This document shows positions 33,595 to 46,499 of a stretch of DNA of 64,000 nt, in pieces. Position 1 is the stretch's first letter. Each line of letters starts with the position of its first letter. The translations under genes and the position numbers were made by a program. The stretch covers positions 2,582,001 to 2,646,000 of the forward strand of contig OY744520.1 of NCBI GenBank assembly GCA_963556195.1, read 5' to 3'. The notes under the pieces were generated by a model that had not been told where the DNA came from, searched no databases, and saw nothing but the letters and a program-made list of their open reading frames with translations. This stretch comes from Sepiola atlantica. Taxonomy: Eukaryota > Mollusca > Cephalopoda > Sepiida > Sepiolidae.

Positions 33595-33800
33595 TTAGAG
33601 GTGCCCACGCATATCTATAAGAGGCCCTATCTGTCATTCATCCTGCCCGTTCGTCGATATGTCACACTTAAGTTTGAAAAAACAATTTGATACGTCCATA
33701 CATATTTATACGGGGCTATGTCCGTCCGTTCGTTTGTCACGCTTAAGTTTGAAATAGCATTTACATCATTATACGCAGACTGCGTGGGCACATCTAAACA
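33595..33800 (-). repeat. Inverted members of the 27.4-kb array family
   Basis: 'gtcacgcttaagtttgaaat' plus 'agcattt' at 33737-33763, and a related unit at 33660-33690, are reverse complements of the array unit at 27430-28330. GTGCCCACGC and its complement GCGTGGGCAC flank them (33602 and 33781). Confidence 0.7.
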
Positions 33801-34746
33801 TCATCCGTGAAGCTTTAATGTACGGCAAAGTTGAAAAAAACACACTTCTTACGTTATATGATATTTTATTGACTAAATTAAATGGATCGCCAATTAGTTA
33901 CTTATGAGTTCATTGCTGCACTAACTTACAAAAAAGAATCAAGTATATTAAAGTCTTGATTTATCAATGTCGTGTATGACATGTGGATTCGCTAACATTT
34001 TGGACGCAATTGAATTTTACTTCAACTTTCAATACTCTATTATTTCAGCTTGTAAAGTTAACCTTCGTCAGATCAACCAAATGACAATATCCTTTGAATA
34101 TTCCATTACACTTGTCGATTACTAGTTTCACTTGTACTTCTTATATTTTGCACCAAGTATGCGTCACTATCTTGTATTTGCTCTAGATGCGATGAACTAA
34201 TAAATCGATGACAATAGACAACACAGTCTATTTATTATATGATTTTATTTACTTCCACAAAATTACCGGCTTGTTTTTGAGTTACTTGAAAACCTCATGT
34301 CTTTTGATAATTCTCGACTTATCTATATGACTAGTAACCTGCCATTTAACAGAGGCGTCCGCAGTTCACTGCTTCAACTCACCTTCACCGCTCACTATTT
34401 AAGGATCTCCTGCTCTTCTAATATGTTTGACCAATCAGTTCGCATATCTCAGACACTTACCCTATCTAACGATGTTGCTAGTGTGCATCGTCTAAAATAA
34501 CGGACAAGAATATGTCTTGAAATTAAGATCATTTAGGGCAGACATAGTGATGCTGGTAGTGGTTCAATGTCGAGTATATACTGCCTAACAGAAAACTGGG
34601 TTCGAAATGATATATAAGTTGGTAAAAAATGTTATCGTCTAACAAATAGGAAAGTTACCAATTTCTTATATAAAACGTTTCATCATTATTGTAATAAAGA
34701 GAAGGTTCCGGTGTTTCCTCCTTCTACAGGTCAGACATGGCTGACG
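33801..34746. other. No gene seen
   Basis: A 67-codon frame at 34297-34500 has no motif. Confidence 0.5.

Positions 34747-34774
<28 letters not shown>
34747..34774. repeat. (AT)n microsatellite
   Basis: Short AT run. Confidence 0.95.
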
Positions 34775-34777
<3 letters not shown>

Positions 34778-35528
34778 ATCAAGCTCTGTTTTGTCGTGAA
34801 ACCTTCGGAAATATGTTTTTATCAATACAATAAAATATGATTTAGTCACAAGAATACTTAGATTAAATATTCATTCGGAATTGATTTTGTTGAGATAAGA
34901 ACAGTGGCTTATGTACGTCAGGTCTTAATGGTAAAGACAAATGTTTAGGTAGCCTCGATAAACATCTACAAATCCACAGAGACGTCGCAATTACTTTGCA
35001 TACACACACATTAAACACAATAAATATATATAATCAGATTTGGCAACTTAATTTCGTCAGGCTAAGTTCCTGTAATACAAGCAAATATAAACACGAAATC
35101 ACATTCGTAGAGGTGACACATGTCATACAACATACCTTTTAATTATAAAACTCAAATATAAGCACATGCTACTTTTTATGTTATTAAACTTTTCTATTTC
35201 ATGCTTTGAGTTCATTCTGTAACACGCGATTACATGATGAAATCTATTTCAATTCTCACGATTTCAAATACAGCAACGGGCTGTAAGCAACCTCGTACCA
35301 ATTACGAAGTAGATCGGATTTTAACATATAACTTTAGAAACTCATAATCAATCTTCCTGTGACAGTACAAATGAGGACACACGCATACAGCATTCTACAT
35401 TCAATAACTATATACATTCACACATCCATTGTTTACCAGTTTACATATATACACGCATATTCAATCGCCATGCGAATTAGGTCCACAATTAAGTGGTAGA
35501 CACGCACACGCACACGCACTAACCCACA

Positions 35529-35531
<3 letters not shown>

Positions 35532-35583
<52 letters not shown>
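35532..35583. repeat. (AT)n microsatellite
   Basis: 52-bp run, preceded by a CACG/CGCA stretch. Confidence 0.97.
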
Positions 35584-35586
<3 letters not shown>

Positions 35587-35604
35587 ATAAAGTGAAGACT
35601 TTTA

Positions 35605-35685
35605 ACCCTGTTCCTTTGACGGCAGTAAGAATAGAACCCATGCATCATAGACTACTAAACTCACCACTCTATTCAACTCATTCAT
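35605..35685 (-). mobile_element. tRNA-like SINE head (candidate)
   Basis: Minus strand: 'agtggtgagtttagtagtct', 'atgatgcatgggttctattc' and 'ttactgcc'. The GGGTTCTATTC is a B-box-like block (GGTTCGAATC), and the order resembles a degenerate tRNA from D-arm to T-arm. No intact acceptor stem, so not a working tRNA. Confidence 0.4.
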
Positions 35686-35689
35686 TCGC

Positions 35690-36715
35690 AAGTGTTTCAA
35701 GAAATCTATTGTTATATGCACCATCTAACAATAAACAATTCTTTTAGACAGCCATTACACACTCTCACAAAAACGTACTCCATACAGATTTAAGTACACA
35801 GTTTTCTCTATAACATGTTCGTCTTCTCACCTTTTCACTTAGTGCCGGTAAATAAATTACATCGGATAATTTATACCATGCCCACCGTAATTGTTTCATT
35901 TAATTCTTCTAACAATTTCATACATAATATACCGGATTCTGAAATCAAATAACAAACCTTCCCTTATATTCGTTGCTCATTCCAGAATATCGGAATAAAT
36001 TAAATTATTTACTGCCATGCGTTACTTACAACTAACGAAACGACGCTCATTCCAGATTTTAAGAATAAAATAAGCGAACGGATACGGTTCTACTGTACAT
36101 TGATTCAAAGTGGCGTCATGTACCTATAAATCTGATAGAGTAAATCAATTTCAGTTACGAATAACTTTATTCTTTACCTTATACATTTTCACCATAAACA
36201 CTTAAACACTTAGATACATAACAACGTTAAGGCTTTTAACTCAATTTAAAGACAAACACGGCGTAAAACAAACAGTGGTCATCGGCTAAAAAACATTCAA
36301 TTCCTCATAGATATTTTATGGATACCAATAATATATTTTTACACCACGATGCCAGTACTAATTCACACACTACACAAGTTAACATTTCCGATCTTGACCA
36401 TCCATACTTATCAAACATTACTCAAACAATCGGAAATCCTTGGAATTTATTATTGTCCATAACATATTATTATCATTACTTTTCTTTCCTATACTTCTCT
36501 TCCTTTACAATCATCGTAAACAACGCTATATTGCGGTATTTTGATTCTACTTGATACGTTTTCCAATAAGCATATACTTCATTTTCTTTTTCTTTTCTTT
36601 TCGTTTTATTTAAACTGTTACCATTTCTAAACATCTGCTTTCTACGTCGATTAATTTTTATTATTTAATCTCTATTTTTTCAAAATATACTTTACCATGA
36701 ATTTTAGGATCTATT
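35690..36715. other. No gene seen
   Basis: The 78-codon frame at 36318-36554 lacks any motif; A+T-rich. Confidence 0.5.
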
Positions 36716-36719
36716 ACTT

Positions 36720-37260
36720 AATCTCCTCTCTTCTCGGTCACTGAAAGAAAAAAAATAATTCTAGACTGTGGCAATTTCGTCATCGATATAACTATTTATC
36801 GATTTTACAATTCATTTCTTTGTGGTTTATTTTTATCTTTTACTAAATATACTGTACTTATTTTTTCACTCCTCGGTCAGTGAAAAAAACATCTAGACTG
36901 CGGCAATTTTTAATTACTTTTCATTTCGTTATGCAGGAGATGAATTTCGTACTTCCATTCTTTCTCTAGGTCTTTATTTATTGAGTACAACACATAAAAC
37001 TGTTAATTAAATTCGGGTTATTTTCCGTTATTCATTTTTACGTTTCAAAACATACGTAACATTACAGTACAACATCTGTTACGTAATCTATTCTCTTCCT
37101 CGTCTTTTAGACTGCAACAGTGTTTATTATTTGAAATACTTGTTCTTCTATTCAACTATTTGTCGATTTTACATGCCATTTTTACTTGTTTTCTTTTTTG
37201 TTATGACACTATACATATTCTTTTTCCCTCCTGTGTAAGTGAACAAAGAAATATTTCTGC
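36720..37260. repeat. Diverged direct repeats
   Basis: 'ctcggtca.tgaaa...atctagactg.ggcaattt' occurs at about 36733 and 36871. 'atttatcgattttaca' with the following T-rich stretch occurs at about 36795 and 37160. Old local duplications, not further identified. Confidence 0.55.
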
Positions 37261-37598
37261 GTTTAATTAATTAATATAAGGTTTCACAGTAGACTTTTAG
37301 ATGCAAAAAAATTGTCTCGCTAAACTATAATTTCTCGATTTGAAGAAATTGGAATAACCGCAATTTGCAGTATAACTCTCTATCATACACCTTTATAAAC
37401 ATTAATGTAGTAGACAAAAGCCTTTATACATAATCTACTCATAGCTAGCGAATATGCAAATATAGAAAAATAATAGATTATAAGAGAATGAAAAATAGGT
37501 ATAAAAGTTACTACGAATATTTAGCAAGTTTATTTTATTTTGTCACGCTTTATCTAAACAAGAGTTTATACCAACTATACATTATAGAAAATGCCAAA

Positions 37599-37601
<3 letters not shown>

Positions 37602-37649
<48 letters not shown>
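37602..37649. repeat. (AT)n microsatellite
   Basis: 48-bp run. Confidence 0.97.
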
Positions 37650-37654
<5 letters not shown>

Positions 37655-38380
37655 TCCACTTTAAAATTACTAACGAGCAATAAGTAAACATATCTAAAAT
37701 ATGTTGCCAGTAGGGTTAGCAACACCATTCAAACAAAGACATTTAATGGACATAAAAATACTAATATTTACTAAACCATATCTACAAATACATCTTTAAA
37801 ATGTAAGCAAACAATTTCGTTTACGCCCCAATTCAACTAAATAGTTAAAACTTAACTAGAGAAGAAATTCTTACACCTTATCAATTCACACTCACCCCAA
37901 ATACTTTACACAATTTTATACAATGTATTTAGTCATTGTAATACTTTGAAATATTTATAAAAGTTATGAACAACACAAGAACAAAAACACAAAATAATAT
38001 TATTTGCGATAATCCAACAAGAACTAGTATCAACACGAATAGAACGAATACCAGAAAATAACACTGACTGAAAAAAGGGTTGAAGATTGACCGTTACAAA
38101 AGAAGTGTTATTTAACTTTTGCGGTATATATTGCACTCATATTTACAAATGAACACTCTACGACAAGAAATGTCATATAAGCTGCATGGTAAACATTTAA
38201 GAAAATCTCTGTGTCAACTATCAATGACGCTATTAGCCCCCACGCCTGTATCCACTTGTTTTTACTCTGTTTAACTTTTCTAAAATGACTGCCTGTCTGT
38301 TCTGTTTTACTTTTGTTTTGCCTTCTATTCATTGTTTACCCTTTAATATAAATTCAAAAGCGTTTACACTCCCGTATTTA

Positions 38381-38720
38381 TTGACTATGACAATTCACAT
38401 CATAACATAAATTACTCATTTTAAAAGACTCTTAAACTATAAGTCAAAACAAACTAATTAACTCGAGGCATTAAATTTAGTTTGCTATTTGTTCATAGAC
38501 AGGAGTCAACATACGATGCGACTGACTCCATAAATTAATCATTTACCTAGGATTGACTATGACAAGTCACATCATATGATAAATCTCTCAATTAACAAGA
38601 ATCGTAAATTATGAGTTAATATCACCTAATTTATTTAATTATAAATTTTCCCATCAACGGACATTAACAAAAGATGCAAAGTGACATAATTAATCTAGAA
38701 ATAGTAATTCAATCGTTATA
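38381..38720. repeat. ~172-bp tandem duplication
   Basis: 'ttgactatgacaa.tcacatcat' starts both units (38381 and 38553). They stay alignable through 'aatt...cat.aac', with many differences. Confidence 0.65.
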
Positions 38721-40267
38721 TTTTCAATAACAAATAAATAAAAATAATAAAATTAATTCAATAACAAAAATAAAACAACATCTAATACGGAATCAATCCA
38801 GCCTCCAAACGAATACATGAAAATAGCCACGACTACCGTTATGAATAGTTACATATTTGTACTACAAGATAAACTAGTTAATTAATACGAATACGTATTA
38901 ATATACAAGACTAAATATAACCTATCAAAATATGTAAACTATAGAGACAACACAATTATATAAAAACAAAACTTAAACAAAATTTAAAAAATCATAAACT
39001 GACAACCATTTACAGATGAAGCTGATTATTACAACCGCTTTCACTAATATTACTTTACTGATTTAAGTTTATCTTTATATTCGATTGTTGGAATACGCAG
39101 CAGCAGTTAATGTGGTTATCTTAGATTTAAAAACAATCTTAAAATAAAAGTTTCTCTCATCCAATCAGAAAATTACAGCGCGTAGTATAAACACTCAAAC
39201 ACACAGCTTTCCTTCATTTCTGTTCATTTTTGATAGACAAAACAGGCGAGTACATAACAATCCATCCTAGACACATTGGGGAAACAAAGACCCTCTCAAT
39301 AAGCAGTGCACATATAACACGAGATTTTCACGGAGTACTTAAAAGCGCCAGCATATACACACTGTTAACCGAACAGTCTCGCACACACGTTAGTACGTAA
39401 ACTCTCTCATAAAAACAGGCACGTCAATATACACACATACACCAAAAGCCTATACTATTTGCACACATGTAAACACATGGCACCAGCCGATATTTAGCGT
39501 TAACATACTCTCACTTACAAAAGAAACACGCTAATACACACGCATATGTTTGTGCGTGTTTAATTACACACGCGTAATGGCACAAGGTGACAGCTGTAAC
39601 AAGCAAGCTTTTATCAGCCCTTTATTTTCATTTGTCTCAAAAGTTGGCTATACTAAATTAATATATTTAATTCTATTTCAAACACAATATACAATATACT
39701 TGAACGATAATGTGTAGAACTTTTATATACACCACAAAAGACAAAGTAAAATAAAACGTTCTCCAACAAGATGTAATAGATCTGTAAAAAATGAAACGGT
39801 GTCACTAACTGAAAAAACATGTTTTTACTAGGCTAAACTAATACACTTAAGAAAAATAATATAGTTTGTAGGACGCTTGGTTCTTTGGATTATTCCAAAG
39901 AAATAATATATAATGTTACTTTTAGCATCGTTCGTACTGAGGATCGAACTTTCCCGAAACTATCACTTAAAAGGTCTTATAACTTCATACATTTATGTTG
40001 TGCGTTTGGGTGTTGATAGTACGCGCGAGTTTTAGGCACTACATATTTCTTAGACTGTGATTGATCGAGAAAAACCGCTGATTTCAGCTGTTTTCTAATC
40101 AATAGTCGATACATAATCACAACATTTACTGCGCTGCTGAATCTAACAATAATACCCTTTTCTGGATCGATATTCGCATGGCAATCGAAACGGTGTATAA
40201 CTTCTCTTCTGGAATAATTTATTGACGTTCTTTTGATATTTTTCGAAATTCTAATTTCTATTTAGTT
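38721..40267. other. No gene seen
   Basis: No frame of 60 codons or more on either strand. No element end recognised. Confidence 0.5.
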
Positions 40268-40574
40268 TGTTGATGAAATGTGACATTATTGACATTCAAA
40301 TTAATTTTTCATAGATTTTCAGAGGATAAATATTTAAACAGATATACCTATTGTTTTTTGTGATCTACTTTGTCTCATTGAAATGTAGACTTATGCCCCT
40401 TGTACATTTCCAGGAAAAAACAATCTTGGATTAACACGTGTTACAAATCTCTCTCCAAGTAATACGTTTTGGACTAAGAAGTAACTTTTTCATCACTTGT
40501 TGAGTTATACAAAAGTTTCATTTAATTCTTTTATAAATACTCTTACTATGACTCATGATACTACTAGAAATCAA
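40268..40574 (+). repeat. 5' LTR of Gypsy copy 3
   Basis: Aligns by eye with 44317 onward: 'tgatctac', 'cccttgtacatttcc', 'ttaacacgtgttacaaatct', 'aatacgtttt.ggactaagaa' and 'ttgttgagttatac'. Boundaries are approximate. Confidence 0.65.
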
Positions 40575-40575
40575 T

Positions 40576-40586
40576 AAGCGACGAGA
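40576..40586 (+). other. Primer-site relic (tRNA-Ser type)
   Basis: AAGCGACGAGA in place of TGGCGACGAGA, directly after the LTR. Confidence 0.55.
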
Positions 40587-41044
40587 CAATGAGATCATGA
40601 AAGAAAAAATAGCGATTTCTCAACAAAAATGATTAACGTATGAACAGAACTTGTTTCAAGAATGACAATTAAGGAGGTGAACTGTTTTAAAGCATATATT
40701 ATAGTTATTTTTGCAGATATTTTATCTGCAAACAGTAAATAATTCATTTACGACGAACTCTGAGGAATTAGTTTTACTTCAGGGTTTTTACGTTGGAATA
40801 ACACTTACTCAACTAATTTCTCTCATGAGAACGATACTCGGTAAACATTAGGAAAATTAGGGCACAGACATTAATGTTATTCTTCGAAAATAAGGCCAAA
40901 GACTTGACATTCGCTAAGACAGTAGAGCAACTTAAAAAAACATTATTAGCGTTCATCAATAACTGTTTAAGGTTAATCATAATTGCCTAAAACTAACAAG
41001 AACGATGCTGACGACAATATTACTATTGCTGGTTATGTAAATCA

Positions 41045-41400
41045 TAGATGCGAAAACTGGCAAATGAAATCTCTTAAAGAGGATTACTTTACATGTGTTA
41101 TATTCATTGCATGACAACAATCGCCACAGTATTCGGATATTCATACACATTTACCTTCAAGACTAGAACATGATAAAAATTACACAGTCAAAGTTCTTAC
41201 TACGGAATGCAACGTTTATTTAGCCTTAAACGCGAAACTATGATGGTGCAACATTCCAATAATCTATCTACTACATTAGTGTCCGGGAAAAGGCTAATAA
41301 ACCTCCTACAATGAAGCCCCTGCCAAGTGCCTGCCGGTATCCATTTTTCGCGCTTCTGTCTACTTAAGAAGCATACGTGTCAGGATTTATTCAATTATGG
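41045..41400 (+). pseudogene. Gag remnant of Gypsy copy 3
   Basis: Reads EDYFTCVIFIA, then QQSPQYSDIH, LPSRLEHDKNYTV and PPTMKPLPSACR. These are Gag capsid-end and pre-knuckle blocks of K02A2.6-type elements, with stops. Confidence 0.55.
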
Positions 41401-41559
41401 ATATATGAATTAGGATATTGTAATCATCAGAGATGAAACACCTCCAACATACACACAAGCCATACAAATTTGGCACACAAAAGACACTCAAGTAGCAGTG
41501 TGAAATAACCAAATTCAAACTGTGTCTGCAACATTCAAAATCGATGTTGAATCTTGCAG

Positions 41560-41860
41560 AAAGTCTATTACTGTTTTAGTAAATAGCAGTCAAGTTTGTC
41601 TTCAGCTGGGCACGGCTTCGGATATTACCCTTATCTCACGTTCCATGTGGAAATATATTGGGAAGCCGACATAAACAGAAACACATCAGATAGTTCGAGG
41701 TGCGTCAGGCAACAAAATTCAGCTGAAGTGTGAGTTAAATTGTAATCTACCTTTAAAGATAAATTATTTTCTCGGACATGCTATCTATGATACTTTTGAT
41801 TAAAATGTGTTTAGTTTGGACTGGATAGAGGAATTGCACCTTTTCGATAGTAAGCTCGAC
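41560..41860 (+). pseudogene. Protease remnant of Gypsy copy 3
   Basis: SSQVCLQLGTASDITLISRS followed by MWKYIGKPT. The catalytic Asp is changed to Gly (LGTAS for LDTAS). Confidence 0.65.
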
Positions 41861-41963
41861 TGCGTTTTAACACTTTACATATTTCTGATATTCTTTGTAT
41901 TGAAAATACAATTCACATAAATACTAAAGTCTAAATTTCGCAATGTTTTAGACGAATCTAGGA

Positions 41964-42740
41964 TTGTGCACTAAATCAAAGGATACTCTTAAATTAAATC
42001 TGCTGCAAAACCTATTTTTACACCCAAACAGTCATAGTGTATTAGGAGTTAGAATATCTCAAATAAATACTATAACCGACGAATTACTCCGCATGGGAAG
42101 CTCCCATTCTAGTTATGAAAAAGCGAATAGAAGAGTAAGACTGATAATTCCACTGGATGAAAGAATTCCTTCGATACACATCAGTACCCGTTGGTTTTGC
42201 CAGAACTCTCTTTAGCAAAATTAAAGGTGGAAATTGTTTTGCAAAAATGGATTTTTCGGATGCTTTCCTACAGTTTGAGGTTAATGAGAGGTCAAAAGAG
42301 CTTCTGACAATCAACATACACAAATACACTAGCTAGATTTAACCGCCTTCTTTTCAGGGTCAACCAAACTCCATCCATATTCCAGCAAAAACGGATGAAA
42401 TGTTAACTGGATGGACAGGAGTGTTTGTATTAGTCGCCTATATCATCGTTACAGGTGCTACACAGCATGCACTTCTTCAGCGTTTGGTTCTAGAGCGTTT
42501 TAGCGAATTCAGCAACATGGATGTCATGTAAAAGCTGACAAATTTGCATTTTTTAGAACAAAACTAAAAAGCTGGAATTTATTTTAGCAAAACTGGTCGA
42601 CGGCCATAATATTTCAACCATTACAAAAATGCCGGCAGGGGCAAATATTTAGACTTTATGCTTTTTCTTTGGCATGGTTAGCGACTACAGCAGATGTTTG
42701 CTAGAACTTCACCGAGTTTGTGCACCTACAACAATCTATT
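41964..42740 (+). pseudogene. RT remnant of Gypsy copy 3
   Basis: GGNCFAKMDFSDAFLQFEVN (from 42226) is RT block A with its Asp. The active-site loop reads VAYIIVTG instead of Y-x-DD-I-V-T-G (about 42430-42455), so the DD is deleted. Frames shift repeatedly. Confidence 0.75.
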
Positions 42741-43659
42741 TAAAAAGGATGTACCATAGAAATGGTGTAGTGAGTGTCAGTCTGTCGTCAATTATGTAAA
42801 CTCATTACTTTCTTCAGATATGTTACTCACGCACTACAACTAATTCATTGATATTTATCTAATTATGGTGTTGGAGCTCATGCATCCAGGTCCCATGCCG
42901 AGTGAAACTATAAACGAATAGATTAGGAAGAATTGACGATAATCCCCCTTCCCCCCAAAAATTAACAAGATGTTATATGCACGTCATTTTACCTTGATCA
43001 CACGTCGTAAACCTTTTGTTAGCATTTTTTTAATAAAAAGGGTATCATAGTCTCTACAACAAACCGTCTGCACAGATGGGTAACTATGCTGTTGGATTAT
43101 GCTTTCTCCAGCAGATATGATTCAACTGATGTAATCAGAAACGCAGATGGATCCAAACTCATGGAAAAGCAAACCAAAATCAATGAGGGTCCGTCATTTC
43201 AGCATTATCTGTGGAACAAGTAAATTATTTCCGTGCTCGCATCAACTGTCAGAGCACTGCTAATTACTTCACAGATGATCCGCGAGGCTAAAACTCTGCC
43301 CCCTTATTCAAGGCAATATTACTTTTTCACCATACAAAATGGCTTTAAGAATTTAAAGACAAAAACATTCAACTTTTTTTCAGCGCCAATAATCATTGTC
43401 TGAGGGTAATGAGTGTATTCTGTTCGGGGAACGTGTGATTGCTCCAATAAAATTGCAAAATTGTGTATCGGAACAATTTGAGTTTGCATCTCAAAGAATT
43501 TGCCTGATAAAAACTTTAGCACATAGCTATGTCTACTGATCAAACATGGACAAACAATTTTAATACATGAGCCATACCTCTTCAAAAGCTCCACTGAGGG
43601 AGAATATTTTCTACTATTACTAGAAACCTACATTATATAGCCTGAATGTTATTTTAATG

Positions 43660-44230
43660 ACTCGCATTACCTCGAAGAGAACTATTGTAAAATTACAACA
43701 CATTTTCAGTCGATTTGGAGAACATGATACCATAGTTTCTTACAATGGTACTGCTCCTACTGGACGCCACCATTTCATCCTCAATCCAACGGACAGCTCA
43801 GGCGTTTTGTAAACACATTTAAAAGAGCTTTCTTACAACTCAAAAGAGAAGAAACTAGTCCATGAATCCTAGAAATATTCTTTGGGAATTATAAAGCTAC
43901 ACCAAAATCAATTACCCCTAAAAGTAGTTCACGGGCTGAAAATCTTTCAGACCATGCGAAAAAGCCTTAGCAAAAGACTATCAACATTGAAGAAAAGAAG
44001 TGGACACAAGGGTACATATTCCGTCTAAACGAAAATGTGATTTATGACATCAGTGTACAGTCTTACGAATCAGGTGCGTCCCTATTATCACAAAAGAAAC
44101 CAATATGCAAGGCTTGCAGTATGATACGTTCCACTTAAGATATCTTTGGATACATTTGATTTTCCTAAACAACGCGCTCCAGTCAGGCAAAGAGAACAAC
44201 TGAGGGCATCATTTAAAATGTTATAAAAGA
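43660..44230 (+). pseudogene. Integrase remnant of Gypsy copy 3
   Basis: FSRFGEHDTIVSYNGT and FHPQSNGQLRRFVNTFKRAF (about 43770-43835) are the D- and E-motif regions of integrase. The catalytic E after GQ is replaced. RNase H and HHCC traces between 42790 and 43600 are faint. Confidence 0.7.
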
Positions 44231-44306
44231 GTTCGGTTCGCATCAAAAAGTCTGCAAATACAATACAGGTCTAGACACGTCAACACACACAAATAGCATA
44301 CATCTC

Positions 44307-44316
44307 AAAGGGGAGA
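44307..44316 (+). other. Polypurine tract of Gypsy copy 3
   Basis: AAAGGGGAGA immediately before the 3' LTR. Confidence 0.6.
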
Positions 44317-44439
44317 TATTAGATGAAACATATTATTATCTACATAACATATTTAAATGGGAAGTAACTCTTTGCCTTGGTGATCTATCTTGCTTTGAAG
44401 ACGTTTTGAGAGTTGAGTGATTCCCTTGTACATTTTCAG

Positions 44440-44485
44440 AAAAGGGTTTGTAACACGTGTTAATACACGTGTTACAAACCTTTTT
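44440..44485. repeat. 21-bp near-perfect palindrome in an LTR
   Basis: Arms 44440-44460 and 44465-44485 match at 20 of 21 positions around TAAT. The 5' LTR has only the right-arm version (about 40434-40455). Confidence 0.9.
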
Positions 44486-44574
44486 CCAAGTAAGACGTTT
44501 GGGACTAAGAAGTAATTCTTTGCTTGACTTGTAAATGGAGAAAAATGTTAATTGTTGAGCTATACATGAGTTTC

Positions 44575-44577
<3 letters not shown>

Positions 44578-44622
<45 letters not shown>
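44578..44622. repeat. (AT)n microsatellite inside the 3' LTR
   Basis: Sits where the 5' LTR has 'catttaattcttttataaat'. Confidence 0.95.
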
Positions 44623-44830
44623 TGTGTTTCTCGCTTTATTGCAGATTATAATATTGTTAATAACTTCAATAATATAAATCCCACACGTTTGAAAATGTTC
44701 ACACTGAACGAGTGCTACTAAGTAGGTAAGATACCAACATATTTTGCAAATCTATACTAGGTAAAGTTATAGACATTTCTGTATTTGTTAGCAATTTTTT
44801 ACTGTTTCTCGCTTTATTGCAGGTTTGTTA
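44621..44830. repeat. ~180-bp spaced direct repeat
   Basis: 'actgtgtttctcgctttatt' plus 'gcag' (44621) recurs as 'actgtttctcgctttattgc' plus 'ag' (about 44801). Confidence 0.6.
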
Positions 44831-45448
44831 ACATACAGTCCATAGGTGATATAATAAAAATTGACTTAGCATTGTTAATTATGTTAATCATTTAAATCAT
44901 AAGTAACAATATGAATGAAATTTAAGGAAGAAATCACCAGATATTCACCACAAAATTGAATCATTTATCAACAAATCTCCCAGTCGTCTCGCTGTGTGTT
45001 CATAACGTTGGTTGTTTGAAACATCAGACTTGGAACATTCTGGGTGAAAGTGTACGTGGGATAAAAGTATGTAATGATTGCAAAGAGAAAATAATCCTGA
45101 TAGAAAATAATATCATAATCATAGAAACAAGATAATAAAATGATAAGGCGCACCCTACTCATCAAGACATACACCGCGTCTAAATAATGCATTCAATTTT
45201 TGCGCAGTTTATTTTCCAAAATGAGAAGATTTTTATGTGGCACCTCTGTTTTATTCATCAATTTGACTTCCCCATTTTCTCATGACAGAAAGATTATTAT
45301 AATAAATGATGATGAAAAGGACAATCTTAGATCAATTTTATCTACATATACTATAGCGAAATGTAGTATGATAAACATGTTTGTTTTATTAAAGAGAAAT
45401 GATCCTGTTGATTAACACATGGGACTAGACAAAAGAAACATCAGAATC

Positions 45449-45450
<2 letters not shown>

Positions 45451-45496
<46 letters not shown>

Positions 45497-45537
45497 GTGT
45501 GTGTGTCAATTTTTATTGATATTTAGGATTTTTGTGT

Positions 45538-45572
<35 letters not shown>

Positions 45573-45582
45573 CATATATATT

Positions 45583-45649
<67 letters not shown>
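45451..45649. repeat. Cluster of (AT)n blocks
   Basis: Three AT runs (45451-45497, 45540-45568, 45576-45649) with GTGT and CACATATATT interruptions. Confidence 0.96.
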
Positions 45650-45714
45650 CACATCAATGTTATAAAGGACATATTAACGTCACTTCATAAAACTTGTTTT
45701 ATTAAACATACAAT

Positions 45715-45790
45715 AGTTTCGGCTAACACCAAGTTATTTGTATAATGCTCCTGTGCATTAATTTCTTGGTGTGCATATCTTCAGTGCTAA
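45715..45790 (-). ncRNA. Hammerhead-like core in a retroelement tail (relative of 2515-2610)
   Basis: Minus strand: CTGAAGA, then ACACCAAG...CTTGGTGT (perfect 8-bp arms), then TAGCC-GAAAC. CUGANGA and GAAA are kept, but the stem is offset from the canonical position. Just beyond the (AT)n cluster. Confidence 0.35.
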
Positions 45791-45874
45791 TTGTAAAAAA
45801 CAAAGCTAACACGCAAAAAACATAATAAACTAGGCGAGCAGTGCCTGAATTATAATAAGTACTCAGTATCAACA

Positions 45875-45877
<3 letters not shown>

Positions 45878-45932
<55 letters not shown>

Positions 45933-45936
45933 TCAA
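45878..45936. repeat. (AT)n microsatellite
   Basis: AT run with one C. Confidence 0.96.
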
Positions 45937-46499
45937 TATACAGACTGTTTCGCTGTATCACAACTCTTCACTGCTAGACAAGCAACTACCATAAGCCGGA
46001 ATCCAAACTCGACTGTCTAGATATTTACTTAAAAATAGGCGACATCATAAAGGATGAATGATAAGTTTCGAAAAAAAACAGATTTTGTGCCGAGGTAAAT
46101 ATTTATATGGGAATTATTTGCTTGCTATGTTTATATTATGAACTTGCCAACATTCAAGTGACCACTCATTTATCAGTAAAACCGGATGTTGTTGTTCAAA
46201 CAGTGGGCCCACACCATGTGGAACATGCGATTGACCTTCACCTTTATTGCTGGTTATTTTCTGATTAAACCGCTAACTTAAAAAAACACAACGAAAGATG
46301 CACATAAAATATATGATATAAACCATTCTGCATTAGATGTTTAAATTAACGTTAATGGATCTTCATGATAATTCGCTACAACTTTTATCTACGGCGAGGC
46401 TATTTTCACTAACCGTACTGATTTTATATGTAATCAGCGATCAGAGCTGATAAAAGGTACTTGTTCGGAACATTGCCTAACAAACGGTATGGTAGTGAA

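Larger units (their letters stand above)
40268..44640 (+). mobile_element. Old Gypsy/Ty3 element (copy 3), heavily decayed
   Basis: Full-length layout is still visible: 5' LTR (about 40268-40574), primer-site relic, gag, protease, RT, RNase H, integrase, polypurine tract and 3' LTR (from about 44317). Many stops and frameshifts. A different subfamily from copies 1 and 2: its protease reads LQLGTASDITLIS. The DD pair of the RT active site is deleted. Confidence 0.8.
44317..44640 (+). repeat. 3' LTR of Gypsy copy 3 (rearranged)
   Basis: Homologous to 40268-40574, but it carries a 21-bp palindrome (44440-44485) and an (AT)n block (44578-44622) that the 5' LTR lacks. End uncertain. Confidence 0.6.

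Noticed and set aside
35605..35685. Functional tRNA gene
   Set aside because: Only B-box and loose arm order; no acceptor stem pairing or T-run terminator.
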